Assembly (NCBI GenBank): GCA_018398815.1 | Contig: CM031600.1 | Span: 53,489,014-53,553,013, forward strand | Length of the DNA stretch: 64,000 nucleotides | Source of the DNA: Conus ventricosus | Lineage: Eukaryota > Mollusca > Gastropoda > Neogastropoda > Conidae | Direction: 5' to 3' | Shown here: positions 1 to 10,129 of the stretch, one piece after another | How the letters are laid out: every line of letters begins with the position of its first letter | Position numbering within the stretch: position 1 is the first letter of the stretch | Position numbers and translations under genes: made by a program | The notes under the pieces: model-generated | What the model saw: the letters and a program-made list of their open reading frames with translations, nothing else | Database searches by the model: none | Told to the model about the DNA's origin: nothing

Positions 1-680
1 AACATCATAGTAATGTTATTGTTGTTTGATGCTATTATCACCATACATTGTTTATCATCGTGGTTCGCGAACATCACAACAGCAACATCAGCATCTTCAA
101 CGACGACGTCATCGGCAGCAGGCGGCAACAACAAAATTGATGGTGTAGTTAACATTGTGAATATCATGTAACATATCTTACAACACAATTTTTTTAAGAA
201 GGTCATGATGATGAAGAAGATGATGAGATGATGGAAGATGATATGACGATGACGATGATTCTTATTATTGAAGAATAAGAAGATGATGCTGCTGATCATC
301 ATCAACATCAACCTCCTCATCATCATCATCATGCATCAACATCGCCAATCAACATCACTCATCATCACATCATTCATCATCATCATCATCATCATCACAA
401 AAACTTGTCATTATTAACACAATAGTATATGATGATGACAGAATTCTTAATATTGATACAATAAATCAAAATTATTCTCCTCAATATTAATATGCTGAAG
501 TTGTGTAGATATCATCGTATGTAGTTATTCATGGCTAGAGATACACTATGCTATCCATATCAATAAATCTGCAGCTTTTCGCTACCAAATATGTAGGCAA
601 GGACGTCATCATCAACATCACATCATCACATCCTCATCATCATCATCATCATCATCAACACGTGATCACCTCCACAAATA
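1..680. repeat. Degenerate ATC/GAT trinucleotide tract
   Basis: The sequence is dominated by interrupted cat/atc and gat/atg triplets, densest at 190-410 and 600-660. Apparent poly-His reading frames here are products of the triplet repeat. No splice-bounded coding exon is visible. Confidence 0.75.
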
Positions 681-1582
681 AAGCCTTCCTTCAGATCTGG
701 CCACTGACAATGACCATAAGAAGAAGCACTGCATCATCAGCACCAATACTACAGCAGCAGGGGCAGTGTAGGCCTATCATCATCTGTCGTTGTTTTTGGC
801 CGTGGTCTGTCTGACTGCTAGTCTGTTCCAGACATGAACAACAATGAATCTTGGAGCAGTGGAGCGGTTTACCTGGATGGCAGGTCGCCCAACACCCCGT
901 AGCCTGTGTACCCACAAGATGCTGCATAGCTAGCTCACCGGACGCCGCCCGGGGAATACTCCACCATCCAGCATCTGCACGAATCTTCGAAGACTACACC
1001 ATCTCCACCGAGAGCCAGCTACAGAGAGTCAGGACACCACTGCGTAGGGAATACAAGGACCTGTGTGCAGAGCGTCGATGGAGTTAGTATACCTGTCCGT
1101 GATACAAAATCCATTCTGGGTAAAATATAAAGCAGCTAATAAGAACGCTGAAGCCTGTAAGGATGTACACAATACCTGTGAAAATCGCCATTACTGAAGT
1201 GGCAACACCCTCTGTACAAACAAACATCGCTTTAGTCTGCCTGATAGTTTAGCAAGACAGCAGAAATAAGACTGTGTAACCACACGAATATCTACGGACC
1301 ACCATAGCTCTATAGAGAATTCTGACACCTGTTAGATACAAGAAATAACCTAACAACATTAGTCTCCACAAATAAGACATCCTGTGTACAATTAGAGTAC
1401 GTCCTGGTAGAAAGCAAGCGGTGGACATATGACAGTTGTGGTAGAGACAAGAATGTCTGATAACATGTAGCTGAAGATCCAAACAATTTGTCCTTGATCG
1501 AGAGCAGCTGTGGCAGATATGACACAAGAGGTTAACAAGAATACATTTTTGAGACAACCCAGCTGTTGGAAATATGACACCT
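681..1582. other. No gene recognised
   Basis: Mixed-composition sequence up to the first assembly gap. A 78-codon frame at 851-1087 has no family resemblance that I recognise and no convincing splice context. I see no repeats or RNA genes. Confidence 0.5.
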
Positions 1583-1682
1583 NNNNNNNNNNNNNNNNNN
1601 NNNNNNNNNNNNNNNNNNNNNNNNNNNNNNNNNNNNNNNNNNNNNNNNNNNNNNNNNNNNNNNNNNNNNNNNNNNNNNNNNN
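1583..1682. other. Assembly gap (100 N)
   Basis: A run of exactly 100 N, the conventional placeholder for a scaffold join of unknown size. Frames that cross it are meaningless. Confidence 0.99.
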
Positions 1683-2631
1683 GGGTTTCAGATCCCAGAC
1701 CGCTAGGCCTAACATTTAACATGAGCCGGCTTGTTAATGTTGGCTGCGCGCGAACAATTTGTTACTTCTGTTTTCCGTCCCACGATTTTGAAGAATTTGA
1801 CTCAGCGACTTAATGCAGCAGTCAGAACTGCCGTGCTGTTCTTAGCTTACCATAAGGTTATCTTTCCCCCTTGATTGTAGTCGATCAGACAAACTGAAAA
1901 CCAGGTTTGCAGAAATCATATTTGGCCACAGTTCACAGCAAAAAATGATTCATACACGAGCAACAGGCAAAATTAGCATCAGTAACAATAGCTGAATGTA
2001 ATTTTTGCTTCATCAGTCACTCTTCAGCACCATACAGGCAAGCAAAAGGGTGAGAAGCAAATCTTATGATACGTATTTCAATCTGAAGGTTGTCGATCTG
2101 GATTTTCAGAGAGTAGCTGTGCAGCAGCCCAAGTCAATGGTCCAGTAGTGTATTACCAGTGCAGAAATTGCAGCTGTCCACGATTTGTAATGGTTTCAAG
2201 AAAGCAAGCAAAATTTACACAGCAAAGCCCACAGAAGTCAAAGTGAGCACAAGCCCACCGCAGACGCACCAGTCATCTGCAGACAAAATGGACAAAATGG
2301 CTGTCCTTTATGAAGATTTGTCAAACCCTTTGTGTCTGACACTGAAGTGGTGTTCTTCAGTAGGTGAAAAAGACTGAAACCAGCTGATTTTTTTCTGTTT
2401 ATTGTATTTATTGCCTTTTGCTGATTGCTTCCCACTGTAGTCATACTCAGATTACTCAAGCTTGGCATCACCATTTTTGATATTGGTTTTCACAACTATT
2501 TGTGTGTGGCTGATCAATCAGATGCCACGTACATATGTGTTGTATTTTCTGGTGTGTGTGGTTTTTTTTTGGGCAGATGTGGTTTATATAACAGTGTGGT
2601 TTAAAGCATGAAGATTATGGTATGTTTTGAT
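1683..2631. other. No gene recognised
   Basis: Unremarkable AT-rich sequence between the gap and the first minisatellite. Short frames are present but none shows domain motifs or splice structure. Confidence 0.5.
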
Positions 2632-2996
2632 AAGTATTGTAAAATAGTACAAAAACAGAGCATCTGATAGATAAAGTATTGTAAAATAGTACAAAACAGA
2701 GCATCTGATAGATAAAGTATTGTAAAATAGTACAAAACAGAGCATCCGATAGATAAAGTATTGTAAAATAGTACAAAACAGAGCATCCGATAGATAAAGT
2801 ATTGTAAAATAGTACAAAACAGAGCACCCGATAGATAAAGTATTGTAAAATAGTACAAAACAGAGCATCCGATAGATAAAGTATTGTAAAATAGTACAAA
2901 ACAGAGCATCTGATAGATAAAGTATTGTAAAATAGTACAAAACAGAGCATCTGATAGATAAAGTATTGTAAAATAGTACAAAACAGAGCATCCGAT
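2632..2996. repeat. 41-bp minisatellite, nine copies
   Basis: The unit begins aagtattgtaaaatagtac and ends at gagcatccgatagat. Copies start about every 41 bp; the first is 42 because of an extra A. Copies differ mainly at one site (catctg, catccg or cacccg). The unit has no stop codon on the minus strand and 41 is not a multiple of 3, so all three minus frames stay open and give Tyr/Leu/Phe-rich repetitive frames that I do not regard as genes. Confidence 0.95.
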
Positions 2997-3284
2997 TAAG
3001 CATGTATTGTGTGGAAACAAAGTAGCTCAGGTCCTCAGTTTGAATATATACCAAGCCTTAGCATTTTAAGCTTTTGCTCAAAAGCAGACAGATCCACCGT
3101 CTGCCACCTCTTCCACTCATACTCTCTTCCATCTGCAGGATCCTCAAGTTGAACTGACACATAGTAGAGGATTGCAAACCTGCCTTTGAAACCAAACCCA
3201 TGATTACTTTCATGCTGAGTAAAAGCCTCTAAGACCTACATGTGCACACCAAACTGAATAAAATCACAGTATCTAAATCACCCG

Positions 3285-3850
3285 ATACTTTTCCTTGCTC
3301 AAGACCCAACTGGAAGATCTATCCTCTCACAAAGCCAGACACTGTTGTACATGGCCCCAAAGACTTGTTCAGAATTAGATTTAAATTCACTTGTCAGAGT
3401 GGGCTGCATCGTGCATGTGTCCACTGTGGACTGTGCAGTAAGATCTATGTAGGCGAGACGTCCCGCACACTTGAGACGCGCAATTCTGAATACCTGGCAG
3501 ACATCTGGCACTGTCAGTCCGAAACAGTTGTACTGCATTTAAACTATTCCCAGTACACATTAATCATGTCAAAGTCTTCCCAGTACACATTAATCATGTC
3601 AAAGTCTTCCCAGTACACATTAATCATGTCAAAGTCTTCCCAGTACACATTAATCATGTCAAAGTCTTCCCAGTACACATTAATCATGTCAAAGTCTTCC
3701 CAGTACACATTAATCATGTCAAAGTCATTCCACAGTACAGCATGTTAATCATGCAAATCCCATCTTATTGCTGTCAAACTCCGAAACTTGGCAATCAACA
3801 TGCATGTCACCTTCTGACTCGTAACATCAGTACCATCTCAGACCAGCAAC
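3285..3850 (+). pseudogene. Penelope-like element, C-terminal GIY-YIG endonuclease relic
   Basis: The translation contains a Cys-bearing stretch, then KIYVGETSRTLETR, then EYLADIWHC and VVLHLN. This is the layout of the GIY-YIG endonuclease that follows the reverse transcriptase in Penelope-like retroelements (IYxGET-R-L, then LADIRH, then ALHFN). Past the 30-bp array, another frame reads SHLIAVKLRNLAI, which matches the end of the second Penelope copy at 45.5 kb. Frame changes and the internal array make it non-functional. The RT part is not visible upstream. The family assignment rests on these motifs alone. Confidence 0.7.
3551..3727 (+). repeat. 30-bp array, six near-identical copies, inside the Penelope relic
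   Basis: The unit starts cagtacacattaatcatgtc and is repeated at 3551, 3581, 3611, 3641, 3671 and 3701 with no visible differences. It is in frame with the endonuclease-like reading and gives QYTLIMSKSS six times. It therefore grew from ten codons just after the VLHLN motif. The lack of divergence suggests recent expansion. Confidence 0.95.
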
Positions 3851-3869
3851 CTATGTCATTGCTATTCAT

Positions 3870-4800
3870 GTATGATTACTATTTCTCTTCCCCTCTTCTT
3901 ACCTGCCACAGTATATCCGTTATCACTATATTGTCCATCTTTTTCTACCATTATGGTTTACAGTTATTATACTTCCTCTTTTACCACATTTTCTTTATTT
4001 TACTTCATTTTCTTGGTTTATTCCTCTTACTTGTTCTTTATTTTCTTTCTTTTCCCCGTTTTCTGTAGTGCTATTAGCTTTTCATTTGCTGATCATTTTA
4101 TTCCCTTCCACCTGTTGTTAGAAACAACATTCTTTTTATCATTATTGATAATACTATTATTATCATCTTCAATGTATTATTATTTACTGCTGCTACTACT
4201 GTCATATTATTATTAATTTCGTCATTGTCAATAGTAGTATAAACATTATTATATTACTATCAGCATTACCACTTTCATCATTCATACTGTATGATGAACC
4301 TTACTCCGCTTGTATTTCTTAATTTCTTGCATTTTGTATATTACTTAGATTTTACCTTACTATCTTCCCTATTTTGTATATTTTGTTATGATTACGATTA
4401 TTTTTTATATTAAAACTATTCATATATTTGTTAGAATTCTGTCTTACTATTTCTGTCATTTTTTTTTTATATTGTTCTTCTCTCTCATCTTCCTCTTCTT
4501 CTCCTCCTCTTTGCTTTTCTTCTTCTTCTTCTTCTTCCTATTATTATTATTGTTACTGTTATCATTTTCATTGTTTTAACATTATAAACATTATAATCAT
4601 TATGACTGTTATCATTGTCACCATAACCATATTATTGAAACTTTTCTGTCATTCTTCTCTATCCTATTCTTCTACTGTTATTGGTATTGTTACAGTTACT
4701 ATTATCATTTTGTTATTACATTAGTGTAATATTATATGATTACACTGCCATTGTAATTGTTGTTTTCATTATTTTTTTATCATCATTATTCTTATTCTAA
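3870..4800. repeat. T-rich, TTA/ATT low-complexity tract
   Basis: Pyrimidine-rich sequence grading into degenerate tta/att and cttctt triplets (notably 4140-4220 and 4440-4600). Hydrophobic frames (Phe/Leu/Ser/Tyr-rich) follow from composition and carry no motifs. Confidence 0.7.
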
Positions 4801-5353
4801 CCCTTATTGTCTCCCCTTAACCTCAGTACCATACACTTCCTCTCGCACATATTTCAGAGCAAAATTTCCTTGAGAATTCATGTGTTTGCCAGCTGAATTT
4901 GGCATTTTACTTTGAAGCTTCCTGTATAATCTGTCTTTAAAGGCTTTGTCAAACAATGCAAAAAAACATAAGGGATGTTTGTGTGTGTAGATTGTACATT
5001 TGTGAGCTTCGTTGTTGTTTGCTGTGTCCATCAGATCTGTTTGCTGTCAGAAATGTTAACAGGATGGGTGGGCAGTGTGGAAGAGAAGAAGCAGGACAGT
5101 CGTTAAGGATGGGAAGGGAAGTGAAATTGCGAAGGAGGAAAAGAGGCAAAAGTGAAGGTGAATGGCAGGCAAAGCAGGAAGATGGGGTGGACAACAAAAG
5201 AAAGCATTGTGGGGGACAGAGATTATTACCAGGAGTATGCATGTTTCTTTTACATTTTAAGGAAGTAAATGGAAGTTGCCACTATTCTGTAACCCCCTTC
5301 CAGTTGCTTGTATGCGTGTGTCATTTATTCATTTTTTTCTTTTTTGTTTGTAG

Positions 5354-5458
5354 TTTGTGGAAGGTCCGTACAGTTTCCTTGGCATCAAAGACGATGATGT
5401 CACCCACATGGCTCCAATTCGACAAGACAGCATGGACAGTTTTGCTGACTTCTCATGA
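5354..5458 (+). CDS. Possible terminal coding exon of an unidentified gene
   Basis: A long T-rich pyrimidine tract ends in tttgtag at 5353. An open 34-codon stretch follows and ends at TGA (5456-5458). The C-terminal peptide reads FVEGPYSFLGIKDDDVTH, then MAPIRQDSMDSFADFS. The acceptor, the acidic/Ser-rich non-repetitive peptide and an AATAAA about 110 bp after the stop fit a last exon with a short 3' UTR. I do not recognise the protein and cannot identify upstream exons. The adjoining frame from 4956 runs through the putative intron and is probably chance. Confidence 0.45.
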   Translation, partial: FVEGPYSFLGIKDDDVTHMAPIRQDSMDSFADFS

Positions 5459-5565
5459 CCTCGGAGAAGTGTGTGCTGGTCTGGGTCCCAGCTTGCACCT
5501 CTCCTGCCACTGTGATTTTCATGCCCTGTGATTCCCTGCTCAACCACCACACATGTGTATACATC

Positions 5566-5571
5566 AATAAA
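5566..5571 (+). promoter_or_regulatory. Candidate polyadenylation signal AATAAA
   Basis: A canonical AATAAA lies 108 bp after the stop of the putative terminal exon. In AT-rich DNA the hexamer is common by chance, so the support comes from its position. Confidence 0.4.
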
Positions 5572-7678
5572 TTATTCAGATAAGTCACACCGACTGTGAT
5601 TCTTGTTCAGATCGTGGCCAGTATGATCGTTTCAGTTGTGACTGGAATTGCAGACCAGTCAGTCAGATCTTAACGGATTGTCACAATTCCTCTATCTCGG
5701 CAATATCTGTCTATTCATTTATTCGGTATCAGGGAAGGGGGAAAATCTGTCAGCAGGAATCCTGATTGTTTTGAAACTAGGAAAACTGTTCAGATTCTGT
5801 CAATTCAGATTCTGTCAAAACTGAAGTAAACCAACAGTGGCATCGTTTGTGAACATATGTGAACCTTTGAAGGAGGTAACTGACACACTCTGAAGAGGAA
5901 AAACCTTTTCCTATGGCTGACAGGTGTCAGAATGTATTTGGAAATCACCTGACACTTGTATTGCTTCAGTTACAAGAAGAGGTCCAGTGGAGTGAGCATA
6001 CAGATGGAGTATCAGTCAGGAACAGGCAAGAATCATTGTCTAGTGCAGAAGGCCTGTGCGGTTGCCTCTTTGAATGAGTGTGGGTGTATGTTTGTTGTTT
6101 CCTCAGCAACACTGCTTTGTCAAAGGTTGGGACACTGAGCCTGTTGAGCAGTTTGTGATAGTACACTTTTCACTTGTTGGACAAAATTGTGATGGACGTT
6201 GCAGTTGTTTCATGGTAACGACCAGTTGGAAACAACAAATCTAATTTTGGTGGGTTTTTTTTGCTGCTTTTGTTTTCTTTTTTTCCCCAGCCATGTGTTC
6301 CTTGTGCATTTTTCCTGTGGCTGAATATGTATCTTATCCAGATGTCGCAGACTGTTACTTTTCTGCATAGAATGAAATTCTGACATTTGTGTCCAAGATT
6401 ATGTTGAAGCCGATTGTCTTACAAGAAAAACAATGTTGTTTTCATGTGGATTGAATTCTTGAGTGTCACATTTCTTATCAGTACATTGTGGACAAGATGT
6501 GTGCCAAAAGTCATTGTGAAATAAGTACCACTCATTAAATCATAATCAACAGAACGGCAGTTAGCTTCTCTGTCAAAAAGCCATTATGAAAATAATGCAG
6601 AAGCACAGTATATCATACAGCCTTTGCATGCATGGAATAACACTGAACTTGTGTGTCTGTGTGCGTTTCTGTTTGGTTTTTTATGAGCATGGCATGTGTT
6701 ATTCAAATCTTCATTGTGTTTTACAACTGAAAATAATGTTTATTAATGGTTTTGTGTATAACTTGCATTTGAGTTAAGAAACAAAAAACAACAAACAAAT
6801 AATGAAATTCAGATATTATAAATTATTAATGATGTTGGTTGTGGTGAATTGATTGAATGTGATCCAGAGTAGTTGAGGCAGAGTGTATTTAGATAGAATT
6901 GTTGGATTTTCATTTGTGTTCCGCTGCGTGTGCCTGCATATTTTCTTTGTGCATTATTAGGTTTAAACTGAACCTGGAGTTTGTGACATAGTGTGGTATG
7001 GGTGAATGAAAGTACACTAGTAGGTTTTCAGATAGATTTTGCTGTAGCATTTATTTTTACATTGGAATGGCTCTGGTTGCAAAGATCAGCGCTTGGTTCT
7101 GATTTATTTGATGTATGGCCATCAGCTGAAAAGCCTTTTTTTTTTTTAACTTGTCATCCTCTCAGCAGTGTAATGTTAGAAAAATCTAGTCCATGGTTTA
7201 CATCAGTCAGTGTGAAGCCAAAACAGCAAATCAGGGATTTGAACAAGTTTGAACTATTCTTTGCTCTGAAGAAAGAGAGAGTACAATTGTGTTTTAATGA
7301 TTCTTTGGTTTTAGTATGTATTGGTTAAATCACTCCAGTATTTGTAATTGTGTATTATTTTATTATGTATTGAATGTTTTTTTGGTTTGAGAATATATGC
7401 TCGAGTTAGTAGCTTATGAAACTGTATAATGTTCAGGTCAATATTTCAAAATACAATTTTTGCAATGATGTCATCAAGAATAAGTATATGTTGCGAATGT
7501 GCAAGGGAGAAAAAAATCTTTCTTTATAAGGAACATACGATCCATGAGCAGGGGCACTGCCCGATTGTAAGAAGATTGTGCAGGTAAAAAAAGTTGTAGA
7601 AAAGATGTGCTGCCAGAAAGTTTAAAGAAACGGAAAAAATTCTAGTAGAATAGCAAGCACCATACAACACCAACATCG
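5572..7678. other. AT-rich non-coding sequence
   Basis: No recognisable coding exon, RNA gene or array. It may be 3' flank or extended 3' UTR of the gene ending near 5458. Short frames such as 6993-7328 have no family features. Confidence 0.5.
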
Positions 7679-7686
7679 TAAGGCCA

Positions 7687-8695
7687 AGGATGAGAACAGC
7701 TCCGCCGTTCTCCGCCGTTCCGCCGTCTTAAAACAAAATCTCCGCCGTTTGAAAAAATCTCCGCCGAAAAAAAAAAAAAAAAAGCTATCGCGATTTTCTT
7801 TGCTCCCAATCTCGGCGAGACGGAGATTACTCTAGGCTTATACCCAAATGGGCTGGTTTTTTATTCGGTTGACTCGGCCAACCACTGCACATCCGCTTAC
7901 AGCGCCGATCGACCGAGTGTCATCTGTGATTCATGGCGTCGAACGAAATCGCAAAAAAAAAAAAAAAAAAAATATCCCAACCGTTGGAAAGAAAACTGGC
8001 TCGAGGAAGAGGTGTGTGTGGGAGTAGAGTTAGAGATAGCATATGCAAAAGCAGTGACGAGCAGGCGTTATGTCTAGCTTGCAACAAGAAAATCAGCTTC
8101 GGAAGTCGTGGCTTCATTACGATTGCTGACCACATGAAACGCCTGGTTCACAGGCAGCGTGTCGCTGCATTGAAGAACAATTAAACTTTGGAAAGTAAGC
8201 TGTTGGTGATTTTGCTCTCTTCTTTGTTATATTTTATCATTCATTTGCAATGGTCAAACTATCTCAGTTAGCTGAAACATTCGTCATTTGACTTTATGTT
8301 GTGAAACAAAACATAGACGTCTAGTTACTAATAATAGAACCAGGGCCAAGGGCAGGTAATTTTCGGAAAAACCCATTTCTTACGTAAATCGACCAGCCAC
8401 AAACGCAGAGAGCCCTGTATTAAATCCATTTGCATGTTTGACAAAAAACAAAAACAAAAAAAAAAGAAAAGAAAAAAAAACCCTCAGAATTTGAGGTTTG
8501 AATTGAAGGCTAGAAACATATTTTGATGGTTTTAAATGTGGATTTTTCTTTATATATCAAAAAAATGCTTCAGCTTCAGGGGGCGCTGCCCCTGACCCCC
8601 GCAGGGGCATTGCCCCTTGACCCCACTGGGGGTTCTGTCCCCAGACCCCCAACAGAAAAATCTCCTCTGCTTTTTAAAAATCTGTTCTCATCCCT
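7687..8695. mobile_element. hAT-like DNA transposon relic, about 1.0 kb, with TIRs and TSD
   Basis: Left end AGGATGAGAACAG (7687-7699) and right end CTGTTCTCATCCCT (8682-8695) are inverted copies with a one-base indel. They are flanked by taaggcca (7679-7686) and gaaggcca (8696-8703), an 8-bp direct repeat with one mismatch. An 8-bp duplication with short TIRs fits the hAT superfamily. The interior holds Cys/His zinc-finger coding sequence (7933-8184), CCGCC-rich repeats near the left end, and a G/C-rich direct-repeat block (about 8578-8652) near the right end. No catalytic transposase domain is visible, so it is non-autonomous or decayed. Confidence 0.6.
7933..8184 (+). CDS. Small zinc-finger ORF inside the hAT-like element
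   Basis: An 83-codon frame starts at ATG 7933 and ends at TAA. The N-terminus is Lys-rich because of a poly-A run. The C-terminal half has CLACNKKISFGSRG followed by HMKRLVHRQR, that is Cys-x2-Cys then His-x5-His, the spacing of BED/C2H2-type fingers at the N-terminus of many hAT-type transposases. It lies between the element's TIRs, so it is probably the DNA-binding fragment of a transposase. The poly-A run makes the exact N-terminus unreliable. Whether it is expressed is unknown. Confidence 0.4.
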   Translation: MASNEIAKKKKKKISQPLERKLARGRGVCGSRVRDSICKSSDEQALCLACNKKISFGSRGFITIADHMKRLVHRQRVAALKNN

Positions 8696-8836
8696 GAAGG
8701 CCAGAATGGAGACTTATTCAGAACAAATTCAAATTCACAGCTTCTTCAATTTAGTTGTTATTATTTGTTGTTTTTTTATGAGCAGCAGTCAATGTGAAAA
8801 GAAAAAAAGAGTATTACCTGACACTAGTGTAAACCA

Positions 8837-8898
8837 AGATAAGATAAGATAATGTTGCTTATAGCCCAGCCGACCGCAAAGGGCCACATCAGGGCTGT
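8837..8898 (-). mobile_element. 62-bp LINE-tail unit with 12-bp TSD
   Basis: The minus strand begins ACAGCCCTGATGTGGCCC and ends with the A/T/C-rich tail ATTATCTTATCTTATCT. It is flanked on both sides by tagtgtaaacca (8825-8836 and 8899-8910), a perfect target-site duplication. It matches the last 60 bp of the I-type LINE at 25688-25749. Confidence 0.9.
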
Positions 8899-9050
8899 TA
8901 GTGTAAACCAGTCAAGTTGGATAAGTACTTATTCTTTGTTTGTAAAAGTAACTACTTAAGTACTGATATTTCATACTTGTTCCCTATGGGTGAGGATACA
9001 ATGTTGAAAAACAACCCAGCCTTTTAATTTTTATTTAAAAGATTTTGACT

Positions 9051-9078
9051 CCTCTCTCTCTCTCTCTCTCTCTCTCTG

Positions 9079-9112
<34 letters not shown>
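9051..9112. repeat. (CT)n microsatellite
   Basis: A nearly pure CT run with one short interruption (gtccc). Confidence 0.97.
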
Positions 9113-9114
<2 letters not shown>

Positions 9115-10125
9115 GTCTTACATTCCGTTGAACTTACAGTAGAGTTTTGTAAGTTGTGCAGAATGTATGACACTTTCAACGGGGATATTTCTGAGCTTCC
9201 TGTCAGTGATAAGCATGCTCAAGATTTGTTTTATATGCACTGATTTTGCTCTGGGCAGCTAAAAGTGAATTCATTTATTAGTAAATAAGTCATTGACTAT
9301 AATTTTAGGAACTGCGTGATAATTTTATATATTTGTATACACAGATGGAACCACACCATCCTGAACAGTGGAAACTGGAATTTGACTTTCGTATTTTCAG
9401 GAGATCCAGACATTGCCTTGTGTCCGGGCTGAGGTAGTTTTTTTTAACGTTTTCAGTAAAGATGTCTAGAATGCTCTGTCCATGCGCCAATCCATGTTTT
9501 TGCCAAACTGGACTTCCCTCAGCACCATGTTTAGTTGTCATATTGATGTTCCAGCCAGCAGTCACGATGCAGATGCTGTTCATTCAGCTGAATAAGGATA
9601 CTTTCATGATGGCTGCCATGATTTCAAAGTGGAAATGGGTAGAAAATAGAGGTGCTGACAATGACGGTGTGGACGAAGGAAGGCGTTAAGTTGTATGGTA
9701 CATCATGTGTAAGCGGCATCCAACACAGTGCAGCTTGTCTCTCACATTGTCACTTTGTGACAGTGTGGTCGCATGGCTTGCAGAGTGAAAAGAAGGTAAG
9801 TTTCCTCCAATGTCCAGGTTATACTTGCTAGAGATGCAGACGCCCAAAGCCCCCTGACACCAGACAAGGGGCTGTGCCTCTTAACCTGGCCAGGTGGCCC
9901 AAAGCAGCCCTCTGAATTCCCTTCTTCCTTCTTTGCATTTGTTTTATGGTTTCACCCATGTACATATATGATTTATTTTCTTTTTGATCAGATTTGTAAC
10001 AGGTTTAGCTAACAGCCACAAATGTTCCATGTATTGTGTGGCTTTATGATGAAAACCAGTTTGGGCACCCACCTGTACTTTAGTACAACTAGTCGTTGGT
10101 CTGTTTCTGTGTCAGTACAGCTCAA
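9113..10125. other. No gene recognised
   Basis: Mixed sequence with short frames only (for example 9462-9689), lacking motifs or splice structure. Confidence 0.45.
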
Positions 10126-10129
10126 AATA

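Noticed and set aside
851..1087. 78-codon plus-strand frame as a gene
   Set aside because: No recognisable motif, no clear acceptor or donor, and overlapping frames are similarly open.
4956..5531. 191-codon frame as one exon
   Set aside because: It runs through the T-rich acceptor tract of the putative terminal exon in a different phase and has no family features.
8523..8852. 109-codon frame with Pro/Leu-rich part
   Set aside because: It crosses the G/C-rich subterminal repeats and the right end of the hAT-like element, so its composition is repeat-driven.
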